Assembly (NCBI GenBank): GCA_031277315.1
Contig: JAITMP010000022.1
Span: 62,001 to 126,000 of the forward strand
Length of the DNA stretch: 64,000 nt
Reading direction: 5' to 3'
Source of the DNA: Zoogloeaceae bacterium
GTDB taxonomy: Bacteria > Pseudomonadota > Gammaproteobacteria > Burkholderiales > Rhodocyclaceae
Shown here piece by piece: positions 29,055-37,837 of the stretch (position 1 is its first letter; the number at the start of each line of letters is the position of its first letter). The notes under the pieces were generated by a model. That model saw nothing but the letters and a program-made list of their open reading frames with translations, was not told where the DNA came from and searched no databases. A program made the position numbers and the translations under genes.

Positions 29055-29199
29055 GAAAAATCAAGTCTTATATATAAGTTATTTTTTAATACAATACATT
29101 GACTTATATCTTTTATCCCGGATTACGAAATATTCTTCATTTCGTGAAATGAAGTGATATTGCAATGCAAAATCGGCTGCGGTAATACGGTATCCGCCG
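29055..29199. promoter_or_regulatory. AT-rich upstream region of aceA with 20-bp inverted repeat
   Basis: This stretch is far more AT-rich than the surrounding genome and encodes no protein. At 29135-29154 lies a perfect inverted repeat with 9-bp arms, CTTCATTTC and GAAATGAAG, around GT. It is centred about 90 bp upstream of the aceA -35 element, a position suited to an activator or repressor site. TATATATAAG and several A/T tracts between the repeat and the promoter suggest bent DNA. Confidence 0.5.
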
Positions 29200-30366
29200 T
29201 TAGCGGCGGGCAGGCGGCTGAATTTGCGAGGCAATCTGGATCATGCGTTCCTTGGCGCCCATCCGCGCTGCGGGAAGCTGAAAGCGGAATCCGCGCACCT
29301 GCCACTGTGAATTGAATTGCACGTATGTAAGATGGAAATAGACCAGACCATCGCGTCCGGACTTCGCTTCGTAGTTCACCGTCACGGTGCGAACGGGTTT
29401 CGGATGTTCGGTCCAATACTCGAATGAGCCGCCGCCAAAATCGAACGCCAGCATGCCGTCGTCCGCTGAGAGCTTGTGCTGGATATTCTCGATGCCGCCG
29501 ATTTCCTCGATCAGATGCGTCAGTGAATATGCAATCGCGCCTTTGTCATCCTCAAGCTCGGTTGGCGAATATTCGTGCGGGTAGTGGAACGCTTCCGCAC
29601 ATTCCTTGAACCTGCCTTGGGCGAGCATCTGCATCAAGCGGTTTCCATGCTCGACGACAGGCGCCTCGGTGTGATCGCTCCCCATTCGGTCCAGATCGGC
29701 CACGGACATGAGCGGGGCATACATCAGGTCGTCCGGATTGCTTGATCTTTGCCACCCGAAATAATTCTCGCCGATTGCCCGTTTTGTCAGTTTATGCAGC
29801 CGGGGCAAAGAATGCTGGGTCAGCACAGGACGCCGGTTAGCGTACTCGACCAGTCTTGCGAGAGACACCACCGAACTGCGGAGCATGGGAGCATGGCGTG
29901 AAAACTGAAAGCGGAAATTTCCGGAACGCTCATTGATGTCGCTGGTGGTGAGAAAGACGCGGTACGTCTCCGGTGTTACGCCGAGAAGCCGCGCCGATGC
30001 GTTTAATCCCTGGGTCATGATTTCGTCGGCGACAAGCTGATTGGAGCCGGGCAGCGTATCGACGGCAAGCGGCGGCAACCGCACGGAAGCCTTGACATGC
30101 AAGTCAAGCTCCCGCGACATGGATCGGGCGAGTTCCGCCGCCAGACTTTCCGGGAAGTCGGCGAGCGGAATCAGATATACGGCAACCGGGCCTTGATTGA
30201 TGGATTGCTGCCGGGGACGATTTCCCTGTGCGGTGGTTTCCTCATGGCCCGGCGCAAGCGCGATGGCGTAGCCGCGTTCGATGCTCGCCTGCTCCCCGGA
30301 GAAAACAGGACCGGGTTCCGCAAGGGCCGCGATGACAAGCAAGCAGGCAATGATGTATTTCCGCAT
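29200..30366 (-). CDS. Exported archaemetzincin-like protein lacking zinc ligands
   Basis: A 388-residue protein with a signal peptide (KYIIACLLVIAALAEPGPVFS). Residues about 60-215 follow the order of archaemetzincin elements: VAVYLIPL, LPPLAVDTLPGSNQLVADEI, LLGVTPETYRVFL, SSVVSLARL, a helix where the zinc motif should be, then DDLMYAPLMSVADLDRMG. Where active enzymes have HExxHxxGxxH, this protein reads RAIGENYFGWQ (near residue 195), with no zinc-binding His. The cysteines of the archaemetzincin second site are also absent. The C-terminal 150 residues are unassigned. It starts 20 bp after rraA on the same strand. The fold assignment is by eye and needs a profile search. Confidence 0.55.
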   Translation of the reverse strand: MRKYIIACLLVIAALAEPGPVFSGEQASIERGYAIALAPGHEETTAQGNRPRQQSINQGPVAVYLIPLADFPESLAAELARSMSRELDLHVKASVRLPPLAVDTLPGSNQLVADEIMTQGLNASARLLGVTPETYRVFLTTSDINERSGNFRFQFSRHAPMLRSSVVSLARLVEYANRRPVLTQHSLPRLHKLTKRAIGENYFGWQRSSNPDDLMYAPLMSVADLDRMGSDHTEAPVVEHGNRLMQMLAQGRFKECAEAFHYPHEYSPTELEDDKGAIAYSLTHLIEEIGGIENIQHKLSADDGMLAFDFGGGSFEYWTEHPKPVRTVTVNYEAKSGRDGLVYFHLTYVQFNSQWQVRGFRFQLPAARMGAKERMIQIASQIQPPARR

Positions 30367-30386
30367 TTTGGATTGCGTCACCGATT

Positions 30387-30884
30387 TCAGGCAGCCAGTT
30401 CCGTCGGCGAGATCAGCACGCCGTCCTCGTCGGCATACAGGTAATGGCCGGGCGTGAAGGTGACGCCGCCGAAGCGCACGGCGATGTCCGTTTCGCCGCT
30501 GCCTTTCTTGATGCTTTTCAGCGGATGGGTGTCGAGCGCCAGCACGCCGATGTCCATCTCGCCGATGGCGGCTGAATCGCGGATGCAGCCATAAACGACG
30601 ATACCGGCCCAGCCGTTTTTGACGCCGAGCGCGGCCAGTTGATCGCCGACCAGCGCGCAACGCAGGCTGCCGCCGCCGTCGATTACCAGCACACGCCCTG
30701 CGCCGGCGGATTCGAGCGCCTTGCGTACCAGTGAGTTGTCCTCGAACAGCTTGAGCGTGGCGATGCGGCCATGAAAGACGGCGCGGTCGCCATATGAATT
30801 GAGCATCGGTTCGAGCACCTGCACTTGCCCGGCGCGCGCCTGCTCCTCGTATTGATCGCACAGATCGGCGGTATGAAAACTCAT
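30387..30884 (-). CDS. rraA: RraA family protein (RNase E regulator / HMG aldolase fold)
   Basis: A 165-residue RraA-family protein (E. coli RraA has 161). The hallmarks are [12 protein letters not shown] at the start, [35 protein letters not shown] in the centre, [17 protein letters not shown], and [15 protein letters not shown] near the end. E. coli RraA inhibits RNase E. Many relatives, including this type with the GxxRD motif, are 4-hydroxy-4-methyl-2-oxoglutarate/oxaloacetate aldolases, so the cellular role is uncertain. GGAGCC precedes the ATG. Confidence 0.92.
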   Translation of the reverse strand: MSFHTADLCDQYEEQARAGQVQVLEPMLNSYGDRAVFHGRIATLKLFEDNSLVRKALESAGAGRVLVIDGGGSLRCALVGDQLAALGVKNGWAGIVVYGCIRDSAAIGEMDIGVLALDTHPLKSIKKGSGETDIAVRFGGVTFTPGHYLYADEDGVLISPTELAA

Positions 30885-30920
30885 TTTGTGGCTCCGAAAA
30901 AACGGTGAAAAACAGCGGGA

Positions 30921-30953
30921 GAAAAAGGAACGGCGGCATTGTAGCCGCCGTTC
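30921..30953 (-). terminator. Intrinsic terminator of clpSA
   Basis: A perfect 10-bp stem (30928-30937 with 30944-30953) and 6-nt loop. On the minus strand it is followed by CTTTTTC. It lies 18 bp past the clpA stop and separates clpSA from rraA. Confidence 0.88.
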
Positions 30954-30971
30954 TGGAATGGTTGGCGTGTT

Positions 30972-33236
30972 TCAGGCGACCGGCTCGGGCACTTCGTCGA
31001 AGAGCAGCCGCACTTTCTCGTCGTCGTCCAGATCAATGGTCACGCGGCCGCCGCTGGCAAGCCGGCCAAACAGCAGCTCGTCGGCGAGCGCGGCGCGGAT
31101 GGTGTCCTGAATCAGACGCGCCATCGGGCGCGCGCCCATCAGCGGATCGAAACCTTTTTCGGCCAGCCAGTCCTTCAGTTTGTCGGTGAACACCGCTTCG
31201 ACTTTTTTCTCGTGCAGTTGGGCTTCCAACTGGATGAGGAACTTGTCCACCACGCGCAGGATGACGGCGCGGTCGAGCGCGGCGAAGGAGATGATGGCGT
31301 CCAGACGGTTGCGGAATTCCGGCGAGAACGTGCGCTTGATTTCCGCCATCTCGTTGCCCGTCGAGTGCGAAACGGAGAAGCCGATGCTGCCTTTTTGCAG
31401 CATTTCGGCGCCGGCGTTGGTTGTCATGACGATGACGACATTGCGGAAATCGGTCTGGCGGCCATTGTTGTCCGTCAGCGTGCCGTGGTCCATCACCTGC
31501 AGCAGGATGTTGTAGATGTCCGGGTGTGCTTTCTCGATCTCGTCGAGCAGCAGCACGGCGTGCGGTTTTTTGTTGATGGCCTCGGTGAGCTGGCCGCCCT
31601 GATCGAAACCGACATAGCCGGGCGGGGCGCCGATCAGGCGCGAGACGGCATGCCGCTCCATGTATTCGGACATGTCGAAGCGCACCAGTTCGATGCCCAT
31701 GCAATAGGCAAGCTGGCGGGCGACTTCGGTTTTGCCGACGCCGGTCGGGCCGGAGAAAAGAAAGCTGCCGATCGGCTTGGACGGATTGCCGATGCCGGAG
31801 CGCGACATCTTGATGGCCTTGGTGAGCGCCTCGATTGCCTTGTCCTGACCGAAGACGACGGACTTCAGATCGCGGTCGAGATTTCTCAGCGCCGCGCGGT
31901 CGTCGGAGGAAATGTGCTGCGATGGCACGCGGGCGATCTTGGCGACGATCTCCTCGATCTCGGTTTTGCCGATGATCTTCTTCTGCTTCGATTTCGGCAG
32001 GATGCGCTGCGCCGCGCCGGCTTCGTCAATGACGTCGATGGCCTTGTCCGGCAGGTGGCGGTCGCTGATGTAGCGGGCGGAGAGTTCGGCGGCGCTGGAA
32101 ATGGCGTGCGCCGAATATTTCACGCCGTGATGCTGCTCGAAGCGCGTCTTCAGCCCCTTGAGGATGGAGACGGTTTCCTCGATGGACGGCTCATTGACGT
32201 CGATTTTCTGGAAGCGCCGCGAGAGGGCGTTGTCCTTCTCGAAGATGCCGCGGTATTCGGTGTAGGTGGTGGCGCCGATGCACTTCATCTGGCCGGAGGC
32301 GAGCGCCGGCTTGAGCAGGTTCGAGGCGTCCAGCGTGCCGCCGGAAGCGGCGCCAGCGCCGATCAACGTATGAATCTCGTCGATGAAAAGAATGGCGTTG
32401 CTGTTCTCCACCAGTTGCTTCAGCACGGCTTTCAGGCGCTGCTCGAAATCGCCGCGATACTTGGTGCCGGCCAGCAGCGATCCCATGTCGAGAGCGTAGA
32501 TTTGAGCGTGCGCGAGGATCTCCGGCACACGGCCTTCGACGATGCGGCGCGCCAGACCCTCGGCGATGGCGGTTTTGCCGACGCCGGCCTCGCCGACCAG
32601 CAAGGGGTTGTTTTTGCGCCGGCGGCAGAGCACCTGAATGACGCGCTCAAGTTCTTTTTCGCGGCCGATGAGCGGATCAATCTTGCCCACCAGCGCCTGG
32701 GCGTTGAGGTTCTGGGTGTAGCTCTCCAGCGCCCCGCCGGCCTGCTGGCTTTCCTGCTCCTGTTCCGGCTGCTCGTTTTTCCCGCGCGAGCCGCCCTGCG
32801 CCGACACCTTGGTGATGCCGTGCGAGATGAAGTTCACCACGTCGAGACGGGTGACGCCCTGGCGTTGCAGGAAATAGACGGCATGCGAATCTTTCTCGCC
32901 GAAGATGGCGACCAGCACGTTGGCGCCGGTGACTTCCTTCTTGCCGGAAGACTGCACGTGCAGAATGGCGCGCTGGATCACGCGCTGGAAACCCAGCGTC
33001 GGCTGCGTGTCGATCTCGTCCGTGCCGGCGACGGTCGGCGTGTGGTCGCTGACGAAGGCGGCCAGTTCCTTGCGCAGCTCCTCGATGTTGGCGGCGCAGG
33101 CGCGCAAGACCTCGGCGGCGGAGGGGTTGTCGAGCAGGGCAAGCAGCAGATGCTCCACGGTGATGAACTCGTGGCGTTTCTGCCTTGCCTCGACAAAAGC
33201 CATGTGAAGGCTGACTTCCAGTTCCTGCGCAATCAT
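30972..33236 (-). CDS. clpA: ATP-dependent Clp protease ATP-binding subunit ClpA
   Basis: A 754-residue AAA+ unfoldase that feeds proteins to ClpP. The N-domain (residues 1-150, [19 protein letters not shown]) binds ClpS. The first ATPase has Walker [10 protein letters not shown] near residue 213 and the second GPTGVGKTE near 494. The sensor and Clp C-terminal domain run to the end. The size matches E. coli ClpA (758). It lies immediately downstream of clpS with a 1-bp gap. A Gly/Ser/Gln-rich linker separates the N-domain from D1. No clpP is in the window. Confidence 0.97.
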   Translation of the reverse strand: MIAQELEVSLHMAFVEARQKRHEFITVEHLLLALLDNPSAAEVLRACAANIEELRKELAAFVSDHTPTVAGTDEIDTQPTLGFQRVIQRAILHVQSSGKKEVTGANVLVAIFGEKDSHAVYFLQRQGVTRLDVVNFISHGITKVSAQGGSRGKNEQPEQEQESQQAGGALESYTQNLNAQALVGKIDPLIGREKELERVIQVLCRRRKNNPLLVGEAGVGKTAIAEGLARRIVEGRVPEILAHAQIYALDMGSLLAGTKYRGDFEQRLKAVLKQLVENSNAILFIDEIHTLIGAGAASGGTLDASNLLKPALASGQMKCIGATTYTEYRGIFEKDNALSRRFQKIDVNEPSIEETVSILKGLKTRFEQHHGVKYSAHAISSAAELSARYISDRHLPDKAIDVIDEAGAAQRILPKSKQKKIIGKTEIEEIVAKIARVPSQHISSDDRAALRNLDRDLKSVVFGQDKAIEALTKAIKMSRSGIGNPSKPIGSFLFSGPTGVGKTEVARQLAYCMGIELVRFDMSEYMERHAVSRLIGAPPGYVGFDQGGQLTEAINKKPHAVLLLDEIEKAHPDIYNILLQVMDHGTLTDNNGRQTDFRNVVIVMTTNAGAEMLQKGSIGFSVSHSTGNEMAEIKRTFSPEFRNRLDAIISFAALDRAVILRVVDKFLIQLEAQLHEKKVEAVFTDKLKDWLAEKGFDPLMGARPMARLIQDTIRAALADELLFGRLASGGRVTIDLDDDEKVRLLFDEVPEPVA

Positions 33237-33237
33237 T

Positions 33238-33546
33238 TCAGTTTTCCTCTATCACACATGCCAGCGGATGCTGATGCTGGCGGGCAAAGCGGACAACCCG
33301 CTCAACCTTCGTCGTTGCCACGTCCAGCGGAAAGATGCCGCAGATGCCGGCGCCCTCCGTATGGACTTTGAGCATGATATGCGTTGCTTGTTCTCGGCCC
33401 ATGCCAAAAAATTTTTGCAGCACGGAGACTACAAACTCCATCGGCGTGTAATCGTCGTTCAGCAGCAAAACCTTGAACAGCGGCGGCGGCCGGGTTGTGG
33501 TCCGCTCCGCCTCAAGCACCGATGCGCCCTGCCTGCGTGTTGCCAT
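33238..33546 (-). CDS. clpS: ClpS adaptor of the N-end rule pathway
   Basis: A 102-residue adaptor that delivers N-degron substrates to ClpAP. The conserved core is present: [20 protein letters not shown] (the DDYTPMEFV pocket that binds N-terminal Leu/Phe/Tyr/Trp), [20 protein letters not shown], and the ClpA-contact His in KVH. The flexible N-terminus ([19 protein letters not shown]) is typical for betaproteobacteria and supports this start. It is the first gene of clpSA. Confidence 0.97.
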   Translation of the reverse strand: MATRRQGASVLEAERTTTRPPPLFKVLLLNDDYTPMEFVVSVLQKFFGMGREQATHIMLKVHTEGAGICGIFPLDVATTKVERVVRFARQHQHPLACVIEEN

Positions 33547-33552
33547 AACCTC

Positions 33553-33580
33553 ATTCTAATCACAAAAAGCGAATCCGCAA
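33553..33580 (-). promoter_or_regulatory. Promoter-like hexamers just before clpS
   Basis: On the minus strand TTGCGG (33575-33580) and TAGAAT (33553-33558) are 16 bp apart. The predicted start of transcription would fall at or next to the clpS ATG (33546), giving a leaderless or nearly leaderless mRNA. It may instead be a chance match. Confidence 0.35.
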
Positions 33581-33848
33581 CATGCAGCGCAAAACAGTTT
33601 TTTCCGCCTGCTTTTCCGCCTGCCGTCCGGCGGCGGCAAAAGCGCGCGCCGTCCTCCGCCAAGATGCCACAAATTATTGATACGTGCATCAAATCATTGA
33701 TGTGCGCACCGAAAAGCGGCATAAAAAAATCTTGACGTTCCGCGTTTGTCCGGCACGGTATTTGGCCCTGCTTGCGATGGGGTTTATGATCCGACGGCCC
33801 TTTTTCGGGGTGATATAGTCATGCGGATCTGAAGGAAAGGAGAACGTC
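33581..33848. promoter_or_regulatory. clpS/adh divergent intergenic region
   Basis: No gene was seen here. A 12-bp direct repeat, TTTTCCGCCTGC, occurs twice in tandem (33599-33622). An inverted repeat CATCAA-N4-TTGATG lies at 33687-33702, about 150 bp before the alcohol dehydrogenase start, and could be an operator. TTGACG at 33732-33737 could be a -35 element, but no -10 box has acceptable spacing. Confidence 0.3.
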
Positions 33849-34898
33849 ATGCAAGTCCATGCCTACGGCGCCCACGCGGGCGACAAGCCGCTTGAACCCC
33901 TGCGCATCACCCGCCGCCCGCCGGGCGCGCAGGATGTGCAGATCGACATTGCCTACTGCGGCATCTGCCATTCCGATCTGCATCAGGTGCGCGCGGAATG
34001 GGCGGGCACGCGCTTTCCCTGCGTTCCCGGCCATGAAATCGTCGGGCGGGTTGCCGCTGTCGGCGCGCAAGTAACGGGCTTCAAGACCGGCGATCTGGTC
34101 GGCATCGGCTGCATAGTCGATAGCTGCAAGCACTGCGCCGACTGCGATGCCGGACTGGAAAATTATTGTCCGGACATGGTTGGCACCTACAACGGCGCGA
34201 CGGCGGACGCGCCCGGCTGGACGCTGGGCGGCTACTCGCAGAAAATCGTCGTCCATCAACGCTACGTGCTGCGCATCCGCCATCCCGAAGCGCAACTGGC
34301 CGCCGTCGCGCCGCTGCTCTGCGCGGGCATCACCACGTATTCGCCATTGCGCCACTGGCGCGTATGGCCGGGGATGAAAGTCGGCGTGGTCGGCATCGGC
34401 GGCCTGGGTCACATGGGCATCAAGCTGGCGCACGCGATGGGCGCGCATGTGGTTGCCTTCACCACTTCCGAGTCCAAGCGCGCGGCGGCGAAAAAACTGG
34501 GCGCAAACGAAGTGGTTGTTTCGCGCAATGCGGATGAAATGAAAGCGCACGCCCGCAGCTTCGATTTCATCGTCGACACCGTGGCCGCGCCGCACGACCT
34601 CGACGCCTTCCTCGTCCTGCTCAAGCGCGACGGCGCGCTGACGCTGGTCGGCGCGCCGCCCACGCCGCATTCCTCGCCCAATGTGTTCAACCTCATCACC
34701 CAGCGGCGGACGATTGCCGGCTCCATGATCGGCGGCATTCCCGAAACCCAGGAGATGCTCGACTTCTGCGCCGAGCGCGGCATCGTCGCCGACATTGAAC
34801 TCATCCGCGCCGACCAGATCAACGCCGCCTACGAGCGGATGCTGAAGGGCGATGTCCAGTACCGCTTCGTCATCGACAACGCGACGCTGGCGGCCTGA
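33849..34898 (+). CDS. Zinc-dependent NAD(P)+ alcohol/aldehyde oxidoreductase (YahK/CAD type)
   Basis: A 349-residue medium-chain dehydrogenase. The catalytic zinc residues are in CGICHSDLH (residues 37-45) and GHE near 64. The structural zinc cluster is CKHCADCDAGLENYC near 95-110. The Rossmann motif is GIGGLGHMGIKLAHAMG near 180. AFTTSESKRAAAKKLGA and the overall pattern place it with E. coli YahK and the cinnamyl alcohol dehydrogenase family, which usually reduce aldehydes with NADPH. A strong GGAAAGGAG site precedes the ATG. The next gene follows after 23 bp on the same strand. Confidence 0.93.
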   Translation: MQVHAYGAHAGDKPLEPLRITRRPPGAQDVQIDIAYCGICHSDLHQVRAEWAGTRFPCVPGHEIVGRVAAVGAQVTGFKTGDLVGIGCIVDSCKHCADCDAGLENYCPDMVGTYNGATADAPGWTLGGYSQKIVVHQRYVLRIRHPEAQLAAVAPLLCAGITTYSPLRHWRVWPGMKVGVVGIGGLGHMGIKLAHAMGAHVVAFTTSESKRAAAKKLGANEVVVSRNADEMKAHARSFDFIVDTVAAPHDLDAFLVLLKRDGALTLVGAPPTPHSSPNVFNLITQRRTIAGSMIGGIPETQEMLDFCAERGIVADIELIRADQINAAYERMLKGDVQYRFVIDNATLAA

Positions 34899-34921
34899 TC
34901 ATTTTTACGAAGGAGATTTTC

Positions 34922-35683
34922 ATGCGCACATCCAGAATCATTCTCGCCGCGGCATTGGCGGCCTGCCTGTCCGCGCCCGGTCTGGCCGCTGAAATCCCGG
35001 CGGCGGTATCTGCCGCCGTCGCCGACAGCGCCCGTCCCGCCGAAGACACGAAGCGCGACGCAGATCGCAAGCCGGCGGAAATCCTCGCCTTCATCGACAT
35101 CAAGCCGGGCACGCGCGTCGCCGAACTGATTCCCGGCGGCGGCTATTTCACGCGCCTGTTTGGCATGCTCGTCAAACCGGGCGGACACGTTTACGCGCTC
35201 ATCCCGCCGCCGCGCCCGGATGTGCCCAATTCCGCCGCCGCAATCAACGCCATTGCCGCCGACGCCCGCTACGGCAACATCACGGTGTTGACCCTGTCCT
35301 ACACCGAAGGCGCGCTCGCTGCGGGTTTGCCGCAGCCGGTGGACGTCGTGTTCACATCGAACAACTATCATGACATTCACAACCGCCTGGGCGACGCGGG
35401 CATGGTGGATTTCAACAGGCGCGCGCTTGAAGCGTTGAAACCCGGCGGCGCGTACATCGTGATCGATCACGCCACCGCCGCCGGGCGCGGCGCCGAGGAT
35501 GCGCGCACGCTGCACCGCATTGATCCGGAAATAATCAAGGCCGAAGCCATCGCCGCCGGCTTTCAACTCGCTGGCAGCAGCGACGCCCTGCATAACCCCG
35601 CCGACCCGCACACCGCAAAAGCCTTCGACGCCAGCATTCGCGGCAAAACGGATCAGTTCGTCTTCAAGTTCGTCAAGCCGTGA
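34922..35683 (+). CDS. Exported class I methyltransferase-like protein
   Basis: A 253-residue protein with a signal peptide (ILAAALAACLSAPGLAAE) followed by a Rossmann methyltransferase fold of the COG4798 type. Motif I is VAELIPGGGYFTRLF (residues about 66-80), then VFTSNNYHDIHNR, ALKPGGAYIVIDHA and HRIDPEIIKAEAIAAGF. A secreted SAM-dependent enzyme is unexpected because SAM is cytoplasmic, so the protein may act before export, be retained, or have lost activity. AAGGAG lies 7 nt before the ATG, 23 bp after the dehydrogenase gene. Confidence 0.75.
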   Translation: MRTSRIILAAALAACLSAPGLAAEIPAAVSAAVADSARPAEDTKRDADRKPAEILAFIDIKPGTRVAELIPGGGYFTRLFGMLVKPGGHVYALIPPPRPDVPNSAAAINAIAADARYGNITVLTLSYTEGALAAGLPQPVDVVFTSNNYHDIHNRLGDAGMVDFNRRALEALKPGGAYIVIDHATAAGRGAEDARTLHRIDPEIIKAEAIAAGFQLAGSSDALHNPADPHTAKAFDASIRGKTDQFVFKFVKP

Positions 35684-35894
35684 GCGTGAAGAATTTGCGT
35701 ATCGCATGGCGCGGAAGACAACACAAATAGATGCGCCAGTCTCTTGCGCGAAAACCGGGCAGGGATGCCGGGTGAATGGGCGCCACTGCCGTGACTTACC
35801 CCAACCCGTATGCCATGCCGCAGGTTGGACGGTGGCTCGCCCGGTGGTTTAGTATTCGCGCTTTATGGGCGTGTGTTGATCCGGGAGGAGAGTC

Positions 35895-37067
35895 ATGTTG
35901 AAGACCATGCGTGTATTCGCGCCGCTCTGCGCCGCGCTGTTGGCGGCGGCGGGCGCGCCGGCGGCGGAAGCGCCGATCAAGATCGGTTTCTCGATTCCGC
36001 TGACGGGTGAAATTCCCAAGGTCGGCGAATCGAGCAAATATGCCGCCGAAATTTTCCGGGAAGAAGTCAACGCCAGGGGCGGGCTTCAGGTCGGCAACAA
36101 GCAATATCCGCTGCAATTCATTTACGAGAACAACGAGGCGAAGCCCGAAGTCGCCGTCAACGTCACGCTCAAGCTGATTACGCGCGACAACGTGCTGGCG
36201 GTGATCGGCCCGCAGTCTTCCCGTCAGGCGGTGCCCGCCGGCGCGGTGGCGAACGACAACGAAACGCCGATGGTTGCCCCCTGGTCGACCAATCCTGACA
36301 CGACGAAGAACCGGCCCTGGGTCTTCCGCGCCGCTTTTCTTGATTCCTTTCAGGGGCCGGTGGCGGCGAACTTCGCCGCCAAGCAGTTCAAGGCCCGAAA
36401 AACCGCCGTGCTGTTCGAGATTTCCAACGATTATTCCAAGGCGCTGGCTGACGATTTCAGAACGGCCTGGGAAAAGCGTCAGGGCAAGGGCACGGTGGTC
36501 GCGTTTGAATCGCATGGCCCGAAAGATCAGGATTTTTCCGCGCAGCTGACCAAGATCATCGCCGCCAAACCGGATTTCATTTTCGTGCCGGACAACTACA
36601 ATTTCGTCGCCCTGATCGTGCCGCAGGCGCGCGATCTCGGCTACAAGGGGCCGTTCATGGGTTCCGATTCCTGGGGTTCGGCTGAATTGATGACGTTGTG
36701 CAAGGACGCCTGCAAAGGCCAGTTCTTCTCCACCCACTACGCCGCCGCCGGCGCGCAGGGCGCGACGAAGGAATTCATCGACAAGTACAACAAGAAATAC
36801 GGCTATGTGCCGGATGATGTGGCGGCGCTGACTTGGGATGCAATCGGCATTGTTGTCGCGGCGATTCAGAAAGCCGGCGTGGTGGACGGCAGCACGCGCA
36901 AGATGCGCAAGGCGATCCGCGACAACATGGCGGCAATGAAGGAATTCAAGGGCATCACCGGCAACATGCGCTTCGACAGCGGCGGCGATCCGGTCAAGTG
37001 CGCGGTGATTGTGGAGATCAGTCCGAAGGGCGAATTCACGTTCAAGGAATCGGTCTGCCCGCAGTGA
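35895..37067 (+). CDS. livK: Branched-chain amino acid type ABC substrate-binding protein
   Basis: A 390-residue periplasmic binding protein. The signal peptide (VFAPLCAALLAAAGAPAAE) is followed by the two-lobe LivK fold (IKIGFSIPLTGEIPKVGESS, VLAVIGPQSSRQAVPAGAVANDN, VFVPDNYNFVALIVPQARDLGYKG, GYVPDDVAALTWDAIGIVVAAIQKAG). It captures an amino acid or similar small acid for the permease genes that begin 770 bp downstream. A GGGAGGAGAG site precedes the ATG. The ligand is not predictable. The gap before livH contains a toxin-antitoxin pair, which is unusual. Confidence 0.92.
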   Translation: MLKTMRVFAPLCAALLAAAGAPAAEAPIKIGFSIPLTGEIPKVGESSKYAAEIFREEVNARGGLQVGNKQYPLQFIYENNEAKPEVAVNVTLKLITRDNVLAVIGPQSSRQAVPAGAVANDNETPMVAPWSTNPDTTKNRPWVFRAAFLDSFQGPVAANFAAKQFKARKTAVLFEISNDYSKALADDFRTAWEKRQGKGTVVAFESHGPKDQDFSAQLTKIIAAKPDFIFVPDNYNFVALIVPQARDLGYKGPFMGSDSWGSAELMTLCKDACKGQFFSTHYAAAGAQGATKEFIDKYNKKYGYVPDDVAALTWDAIGIVVAAIQKAGVVDGSTRKMRKAIRDNMAAMKEFKGITGNMRFDSGGDPVKCAVIVEISPKGEFTFKESVCPQ

Positions 37068-37206
37068 AATTTTTTGCTGTCGCCGCGCGGGGCTGGCGGC
37101 GCGAAATGCGCGAGGGCAGGGGGATAAAGCAAGTTAGGCAGTGAGTTGAATGCCAGCCTCAATCCATGAATTGCCAGACAGACTGGAGCGGTAGTAGTAT
37201 CTCATC

Positions 37207-37428
37207 ATGCAAGTCGCTACCGGAATTGTGGTTGATGGAAAGATTGCCATTGACGGCGTCCACCTCGCTGAGGGCGCTGTGGTGGCTGTAATCATGCGCG
37301 GTGCGGACGAGGATTTTTCGCTCACCAAAGATCAGGAAGACGAATTGCTTGAGGCGATGGCAGAGATTAAGCGGGGTGAATTTGTATCGCTTGATGAATT
37401 GCTGCAATCCTTGCCCAAACACAGTTGA
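37207..37428 (+). CDS. Antitoxin-like protein of a ParE-type module
   Basis: A 73-residue acidic protein. The N-terminal half (MQVATGIVVDGKIAIDGVHLAEGAVVAVIM) is a small beta-structured domain like those of AbrB-like/DUF antitoxins paired with ParE toxins. The C-terminal half is an acidic helix (DQEDELLEAMAEIKRGEF, LDELLQSL) fitted to toxin binding. Its stop at 37426-37428 lies 2 bp before the ATG of the toxin gene. The assignment rests mainly on this pairing. Confidence 0.7.
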   Translation: MQVATGIVVDGKIAIDGVHLAEGAVVAVIMRGADEDFSLTKDQEDELLEAMAEIKRGEFVSLDELLQSLPKHS

Positions 37429-37430
37429 GC

Positions 37431-37730
37431 ATGGCGCTGCAGGTCAAGATTGCCGCCCGCGCAGCTAACCAAATCCACAAGGCCGCCGAGTGGTGGCTCG
37501 TTAATCGCCCGGCGGCGCCGGGTGCGATCAGCGCGGATTTCGGCGAAGCCGTCACCCTGCTTGCTGAACAACCCGGCATTGGCGCTAGATATGAAGGGAG
37601 CGGAACTCCCGGCGTTCGGCGTTTATTCCTGAGTCGGGTTGGCTACTTTATCTACTACAAGGCCGAGGCCGGGACGCTGCAGATTCTGGCGTTCTGGCAT
37701 GCGAGCCGTGAGCGCCAGCCATTGCTGTGA
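37431..37730 (+). CDS. RelE/ParE family toxin
   Basis: A 99-residue toxin of the RelE/ParE superfamily: VKIAARAANQIHKAAEWWLVNRPAAPGAISADF at the N-terminus, RRLFLSRVGYFIYYKAEAGTLQILAFWHASRER at the C-terminus. The Arg and the final WHASRER correspond to the active surface of the family. A TTG at 37425 could extend it by two residues. The module sits between a transporter binding-protein gene and its permease genes in the same orientation. Confidence 0.82.
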   Translation: MALQVKIAARAANQIHKAAEWWLVNRPAAPGAISADFGEAVTLLAEQPGIGARYEGSGTPGVRRLFLSRVGYFIYYKAEAGTLQILAFWHASRERQPLL

Positions 37731-37837
37731 ATTCCTGCCCGTTTAGCCGGCTTGGCCTGACGCATGGCGCGGCGCTCAACGCGTTGCCGCGTAGAGCCAC
37801 ATTTCATTCAGAAACGATCACTGAATAACAGGCCGGC

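Noticed and set aside
29200..30939. 579-codon frame joining the archaemetzincin-like gene with the rraA region
   Set aside because: The upstream third is an off-frame reading of rraA. The signal peptide at 30366 marks the true start.
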